A stretch of DNA of 64,000 nt. Source: Thiomicrospira aerophila AL3 (lineage in GTDB: Bacteria; Pseudomonadota; Gammaproteobacteria; Thiomicrospirales; Thiomicrospiraceae). Positions 26,850 to 35,469 of the stretch are shown one piece after another. The position numbers and the translations under genes are program-made. Each line of letters begins with the position of its first letter. Position 1 is the stretch's first letter. The notes below the pieces were generated by a model that was not told the origin of the DNA, made no database searches, and worked only from the letters and a program-made list of their open reading frames with translations. The DNA is taken from assembly GCF_000227665.2 (NCBI RefSeq), contig NZ_CP007030.1, positions 1-64,000 on the forward strand. The letters run 5' to 3'.

Positions 26850-28766
26850 ATGTCGTTAATTAAACAGCTTTGGCTTGGCATCATAGGCCTACTACTGATT
26901 GCTTTTATAAGCAGCTTTTTTGTCAGTGTTTACAACGCAAAAGGCTATTTTGAAGAGCAGTTGAATCTAAAAAATAACGACAACGCGCAAAGTCTGGCGT
27001 TATCGCTGAGTCAAATGGATAAAGAGCCTGTAATGGTTGAGCTCTTTATTGCTGCGCAATTTGATACCGGGTACTACCGACGTATTGAGTTACAAGATCC
27101 AACCGGTGAAGCTATCCAACGCCGAGTTTTTGATGATTTAGAGGCATTGAGTGTTCCTGCTTGGTTTGAACAGCTTGTCGATTTAAATATACAGCCTGGC
27201 ATCGCGCAGGTCCAAGACGGTTGGCAGCAGTTTGGAACGGTTTATGTAGAAAGTCATGATCGATTTGCTTACGAAGCGCTCTGGCAAAGTACGATTCAAC
27301 TTAGTATGTGGTTATTGATCATTGCACTTGTATCCGGATTGATTGGGACCTTGTTATTAAAAACCGTTATTAGGCCGTTAGATTTTGTGGTGGCGCAAGC
27401 CGAGGCGATGGGAGATCGACGTTTTTTAGTTGGACATGAGCCCAAAACACTTGAGTTTGGTCGACTTGTGCGCGCGATGAATAAACTATCTGGACGAATT
27501 AAGGGTATGTTGGAGCGTGAATCTCAGCGCTTGGAGAGCTTACGAGCCTCAGTCTCCTTGGATAATACGACAGGTTGTTTGAACCGTGACTATATTATTG
27601 GGCAGCTTGATGCGGTGTTGGCAGATCGAGAAAACGCTGCAACACACGGTGCGTTAATGTTGCGCGCAAAAGCCTTGCAAGAATGTAACCAAACTCTTGG
27701 TCGTCAACAAGTTGATGCTGAGCTTAAAGCACTGGTTCATCAAATTAGTATGGACCTCGGTTTAGAGACAGCCAGTAAGGAGTTCATAGGACGCCTAAAC
27801 GGTACAGATTTTGTAGTTTTGTTACCGGATGAACTGGATAATCACCAGGCCTGGTGTCAGACCTTGCGTGAACATTTAGCCGCAAGACCGATTGATTATG
27901 CGATGGCGTTTACCAGCTATAAGTGTTCAGAAGCACGTGGACATTTGTTAGCACGCCTCGATGGCCTGTTAGTTCGCGCCGAACAACAAGCTGCCACGGC
28001 GCTTGAGTTCTTAACAGGCAGTGAGGAAACCACAGCTAGTCAGCCGGTTTTAACCGAAAGTGATTGGGCAAAGTGCTTACAGCATGCATTAGAGTCCAAT
28101 GAAGTGGCCGTGTCTGCTATCAGTTTTGCCTATTTTCCAACCCAAGATAGTGAAGGTCAGGTATGGCATCAAGAGGCGATGCTCCGTTTAGGTTGTGGAC
28201 AGCAAACCTTTACCGCTTGGCAAATCTTGCCTTGGGCAAAACGCTTTAAAAAAGTCGCTGAATTAGATGAGCGTGTACTTGAAAAAGCGTTACAAGCCTT
28301 AACAAAAAATCCAACGCTTCAACTAGCCGTTAATTTGAGTGTTACCACGATTGCTATTGAAGCGGTTCGCAACCGACTTTTAGCACGATTGCAGGCGAAC
28401 CAAGCACTTACAAGTAGATTGTACCTAGAATTTAATGAGCAAGAGTTAATGCATCAACTTGATCAGGCAAAAACAGCGCTGCTCACGTTGCAGCAAACTG
28501 GTTGTAAAATTGGGATTGAAAAGGTCGGTTCAGATGTTTTAAAAACGCCAAAAATTCAAGAACTGGGATTGGATTATTTGAAAGTTAACAGTGTGTTTGT
28601 AAGGGAATTTATTGCGAGTAATAATGACGCCTATTTACGCGGCATTATTAATCTAGGTCATACTTTAGGTATGACCATGATTGCAGAGGGGGTGATGGAG
28701 CCACAAGAAATCCCGCGCTTAATCGATTTAGGTTTTGATGGTGTGACCGGTCCAGGTGTAGGTTAA
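26850..28766 (+). CDS. lapD: LapD-type c-di-GMP receptor controlling LapG
   Basis: Inner-membrane receptor that binds c-di-GMP through a dead EAL domain and then holds LapG on its periplasmic domain. The 638 residues have TM1 (about 5-27), a periplasmic LapD/MoxY-type domain, TM2 (about 150-172), HAMP, then degenerate GGDEF (RLNGTDF) and EAL domains. Catalytic residues are lost: ELTE is EFNE, the DDFG pair is EKVG, and the end reads GVTGPGVG instead of a QGYFF motif. This is the expected pattern of a receptor, not an enzyme. It overlaps the convergent 73-residue gene by 4 bases. Confidence 0.93.
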   Translation: MSLIKQLWLGIIGLLLIAFISSFFVSVYNAKGYFEEQLNLKNNDNAQSLALSLSQMDKEPVMVELFIAAQFDTGYYRRIELQDPTGEAIQRRVFDDLEALSVPAWFEQLVDLNIQPGIAQVQDGWQQFGTVYVESHDRFAYEALWQSTIQLSMWLLIIALVSGLIGTLLLKTVIRPLDFVVAQAEAMGDRRFLVGHEPKTLEFGRLVRAMNKLSGRIKGMLERESQRLESLRASVSLDNTTGCLNRDYIIGQLDAVLADRENAATHGALMLRAKALQECNQTLGRQQVDAELKALVHQISMDLGLETASKEFIGRLNGTDFVVLLPDELDNHQAWCQTLREHLAARPIDYAMAFTSYKCSEARGHLLARLDGLLVRAEQQAATALEFLTGSEETTASQPVLTESDWAKCLQHALESNEVAVSAISFAYFPTQDSEGQVWHQEAMLRLGCGQQTFTAWQILPWAKRFKKVAELDERVLEKALQALTKNPTLQLAVNLSVTTIAIEAVRNRLLARLQANQALTSRLYLEFNEQELMHQLDQAKTALLTLQQTGCKIGIEKVGSDVLKTPKIQELGLDYLKVNSVFVREFIASNNDAYLRGIINLGHTLGMTMIAEGVMEPQEIPRLIDLGFDGVTGPGVG

Positions 28767-28984
28767 TAGTTAAGCGGTTTTTCTTCGTCTTCCAGCAAAT
28801 CTAAGTTACGCCGGCCTTGGCGTAACTGGGTGCGCTTTAATAGTTTATGCTGCGCTTGCTCTGGCAGCTCTGTAAACTGAATGACACCTTTATCAATCAT
28901 TAACTCAATTAAGTCGTCAAGCACGCGGATCATTTCAAGGTCACTGTCTTGTAAAGCTTGAATGGTCGCTTTTTCTTCGCTCAT
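28763..28984 (-). CDS. Conserved small protein of the adhesion locus, unknown function
   Basis: 73 residues, acidic and mostly helical in appearance, with LDDLIELMIDKGVIQFTELP and a basic LLKRTQLRQGRRNL. It resembles short gammaproteobacterial proteins that databases often label tryptophan synthase beta-like; nothing in it supports that activity. It sits at the end of the lapB-lapC-LuxR minus-strand series with its start just after the LuxR stop. I propose no function. Confidence 0.7.
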   Translation of the reverse strand: MSEEKATIQALQDSDLEMIRVLDDLIELMIDKGVIQFTELPEQAQHKLLKRTQLRQGRRNLDLLEDEEKPLNY

Positions 28985-29629
28985 TTACTTGTACCCCCGA
29001 TAAATCAACATTAACTGCATGCGATCTTTTGCTCCCGTCTTGGCTAGCAAATTACTCATGTGTTGTTTAACAGTGCGTTCCGTTATGTTAAGTTGAGTAG
29101 CAATTTTCTTATTAGTTAAACCCTGGCAGACCTGTTCAGCGACATCATGCTCACGAGCCGTTAAATCGAATGACGCAGTATTTTTAGAGTCAGTCGCTGT
29201 CGCTGCATTACGCTTTAACAGCTTATCACTGGCACCAACTAATCTAGATAACAACTCAGCAGGTAACCACATCGAACCTGCCGCGAGGGTTTGTTCAATT
29301 TGTTGCAGAATAGTGGCGTTAGCCGTGGCGTCTGTATAAGCCTTCGCGCCCAAGCCTATCGCCTCTTGAAATTCCGCAAAAGACTTTTTAAACGACATCA
29401 CCGCGCAAGGAACCTTGTGTTGGTTTAATCCACGTAACCAGGCCTGCCACTCAGGATGATCTGTGCATATCCATGCCATTTTAGGTAGAGTAAGGTGCGA
29501 CTGTTGCTCGAATTCCTCAAGGTTAAGTGAGGTTTTAGTAATGCCAATCTTAGTCCATTCTGGATGTTCAAAACGATTAAGCATAACCAACATTTGTGAG
29601 GCAGTAGGTAGAAGGGTATCAGTTTTCAT
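28985..29629 (-). CDS. LuxR/CsgD-type transcriptional regulator of the lap locus
   Basis: 214 residues. The C-terminal third is a clear LuxR helix-turn-helix (LTAREHDVAEQVCQGLTNKKIATQLNITERTVKQHMSNLLAKTG in pattern). The N-terminal part looks like a receiver fold without the usual acidic pair, so phosphorylation is doubtful; a CsgD-like pseudoreceiver is likely. It starts 12 bases after the lapC stop on the same strand, suggesting co-transcription with the secretion genes and autoregulation. DNA targets are unknown; the AT-rich intergenic regions before the adhesins are candidates. Confidence 0.85.
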   Translation of the reverse strand: MKTDTLLPTASQMLVMLNRFEHPEWTKIGITKTSLNLEEFEQQSHLTLPKMAWICTDHPEWQAWLRGLNQHKVPCAVMSFKKSFAEFQEAIGLGAKAYTDATANATILQQIEQTLAAGSMWLPAELLSRLVGASDKLLKRNAATATDSKNTASFDLTAREHDVAEQVCQGLTNKKIATQLNITERTVKQHMSNLLAKTGAKDRMQLMLIYRGYK

Positions 29630-29641
29630 AGTTATTATTCC

Positions 29642-31054
29642 TTAACGCTCAGTCATTGCATTTGAGGTAGCTCGTAGCACAGGTTTGAGCAAATAATCTA
29701 ACACGCTCTTTTTCCCAGTTAGAATGTCTACTTGCACAGTCATACCAGGAATTAAAACCATATTGGCCGGGATTAACGAATCATCTGTCTGCAGTCGCAC
29801 AAGATAATAGGTTTCATCCTTCTCATCGGTGATAGTGTCGGCACTGATATGAGCCACCTTGGCATCAAACGCACCATAAATCATAAAGTCATAGGCGGTG
29901 AATTTCAGTCGTGCATTTAGGCCTGGACGTATGTTGGCGATGTCACGAGGGGCGATGCGAGCTTCGACGATTAAGGTATCATCTAGCGGCACAATTTCCA
30001 TAACTTCCCTACCTGGTGACACGACACCGCCAACGGTATTAACATAAAGACGTTGAATAGTGCCACGGACAGGCGAGCGTAATTCGGTTTGACGCACGCG
30101 GTCTTCAAGACCGGCTTCTGCTTCACTTAAGGTCGCCAAACGCCCCACGCTTTCGCTGAGTTGCGTGCGCCACCGTGTGACAGCAACCGATTCAATTTCT
30201 TTGATACGAATTTCAGCTTCTTCAATCGCTAGGTTTAACCGGCGAATGGTCACCTCAGTACGATTGAGCTCACCCTGGGCATTTGCAAGATCGCGCTCCA
30301 AACGAATTACATCGACTTCGGAAACAGCACCAGAGCGTAATAAAGGCCGGGTAAAGTTAAGCTCACGACGTGTAGTAGAAAGGACTTCCTGTTGTTGCGT
30401 TCTAGCCATCTCAGCCTCTTTAAGTTCTTCACGGCGTTGTGCAAGTTGAGACCGGGCAATCTCAAGCTGTTCGGCCAGCTCTTGACGCGCTGATTGATAC
30501 AAGGCTAATTCTTGAATAAAGATAACCGGATGTTCTGCGCGAATGGCCGGATCAAACTCCGGTGGGCGTCGCTCAATTAATGCTTGCAGTCGTTCAATTT
30601 CAGCACTTAAGCTAGCCACTTGGGCGCGGTTTTCACGAAAACTCGCCGTGGAGCGGGTTGCATCAATAATAACAAGCGGGTCGCCGCGTTCGACAGTTTG
30701 GCCTTCGCGAACTAAAATATCCTGCACTATCCCGCCATCAAGTGATTGAATAATTTGCAATTGTTGTGATGGGATTATACGACCATCACCGCGCGTTATT
30801 TCATCCAACTCGGCCCAGTTAGCCCAAACAATTAGCGCAATAAAAACTAATACAACAATGTATAGCAAGCGTCTTGCACCTGTGGGTTCCTGGTTAATAT
30901 AAGCCGGTTCATGTTTAATAACCCAATCAGGACTGGCTTTAAAAATTTTATTTGCAACGGCTTGAGTCGTTTTAGCGTGCGTGATTTTGCTGATTTGGTC
31001 AAAACCCTGTTGTTCGCTAGAACGGCTAGTTGGCTTTTTGCTTTCATTGCTCAT
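29642..31054 (-). CDS. lapC: Type I secretion membrane fusion protein LapC (HlyD family)
   Basis: Periplasmic adaptor joining the LapB transporter to the outer-membrane channel. 470 residues: cytoplasmic N-terminus, one membrane helix (about 65-83), lipoyl-like halves (DGGIVQDILVREGQTVERGDPLV and ELRSPVRGTIQRLYVNTVGG) on either side of a long coiled-coil hairpin, and a C-terminal beta-barrel region (IPGMTVQVDILTGKKSVLDYLLKP) typical of HlyD proteins. It starts one base before the lapB stop region, so the two are tightly coupled. Confidence 0.93.
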   Translation of the reverse strand: MSNESKKPTSRSSEQQGFDQISKITHAKTTQAVANKIFKASPDWVIKHEPAYINQEPTGARRLLYIVVLVFIALIVWANWAELDEITRGDGRIIPSQQLQIIQSLDGGIVQDILVREGQTVERGDPLVIIDATRSTASFRENRAQVASLSAEIERLQALIERRPPEFDPAIRAEHPVIFIQELALYQSARQELAEQLEIARSQLAQRREELKEAEMARTQQQEVLSTTRRELNFTRPLLRSGAVSEVDVIRLERDLANAQGELNRTEVTIRRLNLAIEEAEIRIKEIESVAVTRWRTQLSESVGRLATLSEAEAGLEDRVRQTELRSPVRGTIQRLYVNTVGGVVSPGREVMEIVPLDDTLIVEARIAPRDIANIRPGLNARLKFTAYDFMIYGAFDAKVAHISADTITDEKDETYYLVRLQTDDSLIPANMVLIPGMTVQVDILTGKKSVLDYLLKPVLRATSNAMTER

Positions 31055-33223
31055 TTAAGACGCCCCACTCACTTTACCTTTCTTCAACGCATCCAATACC
31101 GTATCTTTTGGACCATCTGCGACAATTTTGCCATGATCAATGACCATCACACGTGTTGCGAGAGCTAAAAGAGATGTTCTGTGGGTACTAATAATCGCGG
31201 TACGATCAGTTAAATAAGTACTCAGATTTTTCTTAATAACCTCTTCGGTAGCGTGGTCTAAAGATGAAGTGGGCTCATCGAGTAAAACCAGATTGGGCTC
31301 ATAAGCTAAGCCTCGAGCTAGACCAATTAACTGTTTTTGACCACCAGACAAACGTTGTCCGCCTTCGCCTACCTCAGAGTCCCAACCGGCATCAGCCTGA
31401 TTAAGCAACGGTTGCAGCTGAGTGAGTTCGGCGAGCTGAACGAGTTGTTCGTCAGCTAAAGGGTTACCCGTAACAATGTTATCTTTAATACTTCCCATAA
31501 ATAGACGGATGTCTTGCGGGACATAGCCAATATATTCACGTAACTGTGCTGGGTCAATTTGATGAATATCCACACCATCTACAAAAATTTGGCCATTGGT
31601 CGGTTGATAAAGACCGAGTAATAGTTTTTTTAAGGTTGATTTACCCGAACCATTGCGACCTAGGATAACTAACTTGTCACCGGGATTAAGTTTAAAACTA
31701 ATGCCTTTCAAGCTAGATTGTTCATTGTTTGGATAGTTAAATTCAACATTCTTGAATTCTACAGCGCCCTTTAACTTGGGACGTGACACCCAGCTTTTAC
31801 CTTTTGGTCGTTCAACATCTTCTTCCATAATAGTATTAACTGCATCTAAAGCAGTTTTAGCTTGATGGTATTGCCCAAGCAGGCCTGCTGCCTGAGCAAC
31901 AGGCGCCATCGCACGAGAGGACAGCAAGTAAGCGGCAATTAAGCCACCTTGTGATAACTGGCCGTCTATAATTAAATAGACCCCAATGATGACAATACTC
32001 ACTGCAACGAGATGTTGAGTGGTTTGCGCCATGTAATTAATAGAACTGGCTACAAATCGATTGCTAGACTGAGTTTCAGCTAAAAATTGCGTAGCCTGTT
32101 CCCAATAGCGTTGTAATTTACCTTCACGGCGGAAACTCTTGAGGTGTTCAATGTTGCTTACCCCTTCAATTAGCTGGCCGTTGCGCATAGCACTGGCCTG
32201 CTGGCTATTTTCCGCGAGTTGTTGCAGTTTAACCTGAGCAATCAATGCATAGAGCAGCACAATTATCGCCCCCACAACAATAGGTGCCGCCATAATGGGG
32301 GCAATAATAAATATAATAAATGTAAATAGGAAAATGAACGGAAAATCGACTAGCGCGATCAGTGTCATAGAGCCGATAAAACCACGCAAATGCTCAAAAG
32401 ACTGAATACTGGCGGCAAAGGAGCCTGAGGAAGCAGGACGGTTTTTTAATTGTCGATTAAGCACTCGCTCCATAATATTGGCGGAAATCTTAATGTCTGC
32501 ACGCGTGGCCGCCAGATCCACAAACCAACTTCGCATAATCTTTAGGGTAAAGTCGGCCACTAATACGACTAACAAGCCTACGCTCAATACCCAAAGGGTT
32601 TCGGTGGCAAAGTTAGGTACGACGCGATCATAGACATTCATCACGTAGAGCGGCATCGCCACTGCAAATAAGTTAATTAAAATAGAGGCAAGTAATACAT
32701 CACGGTAAATTCGGCGGTTTTCTTTGATAACCGACCAAAACCAATGCTTATTGGTGTCTTGTTTTAATTGCTTGCTTGTTTCAGCAACTTGAAACTCCGG
32801 CCGCACATATGCCACGTTTGGCAATTTGCCTGGAATGAGCCCCAGCTGGGTTTCTGCATCTTGCCAATGAAGGGTGTGGGGCTCATGGGTATCGGGATTA
32901 ACTACTGAAATGCTTTGTGACGCAGAGTCGACTGAGGTTATTACCCAGGTTTGACCCTGTTTACTGGTCATAAGAGCGGGCAATAGCGCTGGATTGAGTT
33001 CAGTAATGCGCCGAGATTTCCAAGCGACACTAAAGTCAGCTCGTGCAGCAGCGCGAGCTAATAAATTGGGAGTGAGTCGGTCGGCTTCAATTGGAAGCCC
33101 TTGAGTGGCCGACGCAGCAGAAAGCGGGCGCTCGTGGTGTTGACATATCCACAATAAACCCGCTAGAAGGCTTGACTCGTTAGGGACTTGAGCCCCCTGT
33201 TGTTCTTCTGTCATTTTCAGCAA
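31055..33223 (-). CDS. lapB: Type I secretion ABC transporter LapB
   Basis: Inner-membrane ATPase that exports the RTX adhesins. 722 residues: N-terminal C39-like domain (1-140) without the CGPA-type catalytic cysteine motif, so a binding rather than processing domain; a six-helix membrane domain (about 165-440); and the ATPase with Walker A LGRNGSGKST, signature LSGGQKQLIGLARG and Walker B LVLLDEPTSSLD. Followed immediately by lapC. It carries one CAGGCCTG site. Confidence 0.94.
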   Translation of the reverse strand: MLKMTEEQQGAQVPNESSLLAGLLWICQHHERPLSAASATQGLPIEADRLTPNLLARAAARADFSVAWKSRRITELNPALLPALMTSKQGQTWVITSVDSASQSISVVNPDTHEPHTLHWQDAETQLGLIPGKLPNVAYVRPEFQVAETSKQLKQDTNKHWFWSVIKENRRIYRDVLLASILINLFAVAMPLYVMNVYDRVVPNFATETLWVLSVGLLVVLVADFTLKIMRSWFVDLAATRADIKISANIMERVLNRQLKNRPASSGSFAASIQSFEHLRGFIGSMTLIALVDFPFIFLFTFIIFIIAPIMAAPIVVGAIIVLLYALIAQVKLQQLAENSQQASAMRNGQLIEGVSNIEHLKSFRREGKLQRYWEQATQFLAETQSSNRFVASSINYMAQTTQHLVAVSIVIIGVYLIIDGQLSQGGLIAAYLLSSRAMAPVAQAAGLLGQYHQAKTALDAVNTIMEEDVERPKGKSWVSRPKLKGAVEFKNVEFNYPNNEQSSLKGISFKLNPGDKLVILGRNGSGKSTLKKLLLGLYQPTNGQIFVDGVDIHQIDPAQLREYIGYVPQDIRLFMGSIKDNIVTGNPLADEQLVQLAELTQLQPLLNQADAGWDSEVGEGGQRLSGGQKQLIGLARGLAYEPNLVLLDEPTSSLDHATEEVIKKNLSTYLTDRTAIISTHRTSLLALATRVMVIDHGKIVADGPKDTVLDALKKGKVSGAS

Positions 33224-33313
33224 ATGCCTTTTTAAACTATTAAACTGGAATAGGGCGTCATTTCGTATTTAATGATACTCGTTTTTAGCCCTATTTAAAC
33301 GTTTAAATTAGCA

Positions 33314-35158
33314 TTAATTGCTAGCTGTCACACGTGCCTCTATACGACGATTTATCTCATTAGCAGCTGGATTGATTTCGTTTATAATCGGACGGTTTAC
33401 ACCATATCCTACTGCGGTAATACGATCTGGATTAACATTAAAATCGTTAATTAACGCCTCTGCAATAGCATTGGCACGGCGTTGTGACAAATCCATATTG
33501 TAGTCAAAGTCCCCATCTAAAGATGCGTGCCCGGCAATTTCAATATTGGTGTCAGGGAAGCGTGCCATAAAGTCAGCAATATTTTGAATATCGTCCATAA
33601 ATTCTGGACGAATCACAGCAGAGCTCACTTCAAATAACACATTAACTTCATAGGTGGTTTCTTCACCATTAAACGCCCATTGTTCTGGATCTTCAGGGAA
33701 GGGTTCTAGTTCAACCTCAACATGGGTGTCAATCACTTCTGGCACTGGACAGAATGCGCCAGGATTTGAGATGTCCGATGCACCTAAGTCTTCCAAAGTA
33801 GGTAACTGGTCACGGGTAATGCCTAGGTTATTAACTAAACTGCCTGTGTTAGCCTGAATGCGGGCTTGGGCAACGTTGTAATCAAATTGTGCGTTAATGA
33901 GTGCGCGGCTCGCTTCAAAGTATTCACTTTCGGCGGTTAATAAGTCTAATAGAGTACGTTGGCCTAAATCAAACTGATCACGATAGGCAAGGCGCACGCG
34001 GTCAGCTGAATCTCGGTGACGTTCTAAAGTCGGTAATTCCGACTGTAAACGGCTACCATCGTTGAAGGCAATTTGTACTTCTTGTCTTACGTCCACGCAG
34101 CTCTTGTCACGCAAGCTATTGGCAACATTGATTTGTTCAAAAGCACGGCTGATGCTGGCCGCATCACGACCACCACGATAGAGGTTAAAGCGAGCTTCAA
34201 TACCAATACTGGCATCACGACGCAGCTCATCCAAGCGTTGACCTGAAGAGTCAGAATCACGGTAGCCAAAACGACCCGTTAAGTCCACCTCAGGCATATA
34301 GTTAGAACGCTGACGTAGTTCACCTTTTTCTTCCGCCTCAATATTGCGCATGCTGGCTAGAAAGCTTGGATTACTGGTATAGGCTGTCGTAATGGCATCC
34401 ATTACGGTGCTAGGAATTACATCATTCACAAAGGTTAATGAACTCATCTCAGCCGGTGGTTGTGTGCCCACAATTCGTAGGTAACGCGCGCTCACGTCAT
34501 GCAAATTTGCACGCTCTGTTGACGCATTGGTTTCTGCTAGTGCGACACGGCCATTAATTTGGTCTAAGTCAGCCTGACGTCCGACACCGGCATTCACTGA
34601 GCGTTCAACCTGACGTTGCACAATTCGGTGTGCTTGAAGGTTTTGTTCGGCTAGGCGCACCAATTCGCGCTGCTTAGCAACATCTTGGTAGGCTTGGAAG
34701 CTGGCGTAAGTGATGCGTTCAATATCAGCAAGCAATTCATAATAGCGGGTCAAACGTACTTTCTCTGCTTGACCGATATCGTTACGAACACGGTTGCCAT
34801 TAAACAACGACTGGCGCAACTGTAGTTCTATATTACTACTAGTAAAGTTACGTTTACTATTGGCACCTAAATCATAATCCCGGTCAATTTGTTGCACGCT
34901 GCCCACGAGGTCTAAAGTAGGTAGATTGCCGCCACGGGCAATATCAATATCAAAACTGGTGGCGACAAAGGCATGCCAGCTTGCGGCGACTTCTGGATTG
35001 TTTTGTACAGCTTGACGTGCAATGGATACAAAGTCATGCCCAGCATTTGGATTAGTTAAAGCAGAAGTTATAGGTTCAACAAAGGATTCATTAGCGTGAA
35101 GTGAATTAAAAGCAAAGGCGCTGCAGAGCGCAATAACTAGCGTTTTTTTCTTGAGCAT
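33314..35158 (-). CDS. lapE: TolC-like outer membrane channel fused to an OmpA peptidoglycan-binding domain
   Basis: Outer-membrane partner of LapB/LapC. From ATG 35158 (better than 35206 because a clean signal peptide MLKKKTLVIALCSAFAFNSLHA follows) it is 614 residues. Residues about 45-455 form a TolC-type efflux domain with two repeats (LRQSLFNGNRVRNDI; RFNLYRGGRDAASI). After a proline- and glutamate-rich linker, residues about 490-614 form an OmpA domain (VNVLFEVSSAVI, IEIAGHASLDG, LSQRRANAIAEAL, EINRRIEARV). In other Lap systems these are often two proteins. First gene of the lapE-lapB-lapC strand; 90 bases separate it from lapB. Confidence 0.9.
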   Translation of the reverse strand: MLKKKTLVIALCSAFAFNSLHANESFVEPITSALTNPNAGHDFVSIARQAVQNNPEVAASWHAFVATSFDIDIARGGNLPTLDLVGSVQQIDRDYDLGANSKRNFTSSNIELQLRQSLFNGNRVRNDIGQAEKVRLTRYYELLADIERITYASFQAYQDVAKQRELVRLAEQNLQAHRIVQRQVERSVNAGVGRQADLDQINGRVALAETNASTERANLHDVSARYLRIVGTQPPAEMSSLTFVNDVIPSTVMDAITTAYTSNPSFLASMRNIEAEEKGELRQRSNYMPEVDLTGRFGYRDSDSSGQRLDELRRDASIGIEARFNLYRGGRDAASISRAFEQINVANSLRDKSCVDVRQEVQIAFNDGSRLQSELPTLERHRDSADRVRLAYRDQFDLGQRTLLDLLTAESEYFEASRALINAQFDYNVAQARIQANTGSLVNNLGITRDQLPTLEDLGASDISNPGAFCPVPEVIDTHVEVELEPFPEDPEQWAFNGEETTYEVNVLFEVSSAVIRPEFMDDIQNIADFMARFPDTNIEIAGHASLDGDFDYNMDLSQRRANAIAEALINDFNVNPDRITAVGYGVNRPIINEINPAANEINRRIEARVTASN

Positions 35159-35469
35159 GACATAAATCCTAATGTTAATTTGAGGTTGAATATTTAAGCA
35201 AGTCAATAGCTTATTAACTTGGCTGCTACTTTTAAACTAAGTATAAATAAATAGTGCAGACTAGTGATTAAAAATATTAATTAAGTCTAGACTTTTGATT
35301 CAAAAATTCAAATTTTTATGCCAATATTGGAATAATTTACCCAATTTGGTATAAATTGCTGCACAATTTGTTCAAAAATAGGACCTTGGTACAGTATGAA
35401 AACCGATAAATTTAAAGTAATCTGTTGAAAAATAAATTTTATAAGTCAATCGACGTAAGGAAGTAAGAC
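35159..35469. promoter_or_regulatory. AT-rich divergent regulatory region between lapE and adhesin 1
   Basis: This 311-base gap holds no gene. It is strongly AT-rich and must contain the promoters for lapE (leftward) and adhesin 1 (rightward). A perfect 10-bp palindrome CCAATATTGG lies at 35321-35330. No unambiguous -35/-10 pair could be chosen. TAAGGAAG before the adhesin ATG is its ribosome binding site. Confidence 0.5.

Noticed and set aside
28763-28984. Tryptophan synthase beta label for the 73-residue protein
   Set aside because: The protein is far too short and has no PLP lysine motif or substrate-binding segment of that enzyme.
35321-35330. CCAATATTGG as a specific operator
   Set aside because: A 10-bp palindrome in AT-rich DNA is weak evidence, and no second copy was found before adhesin 2; kept only as a note in the intergenic entry.
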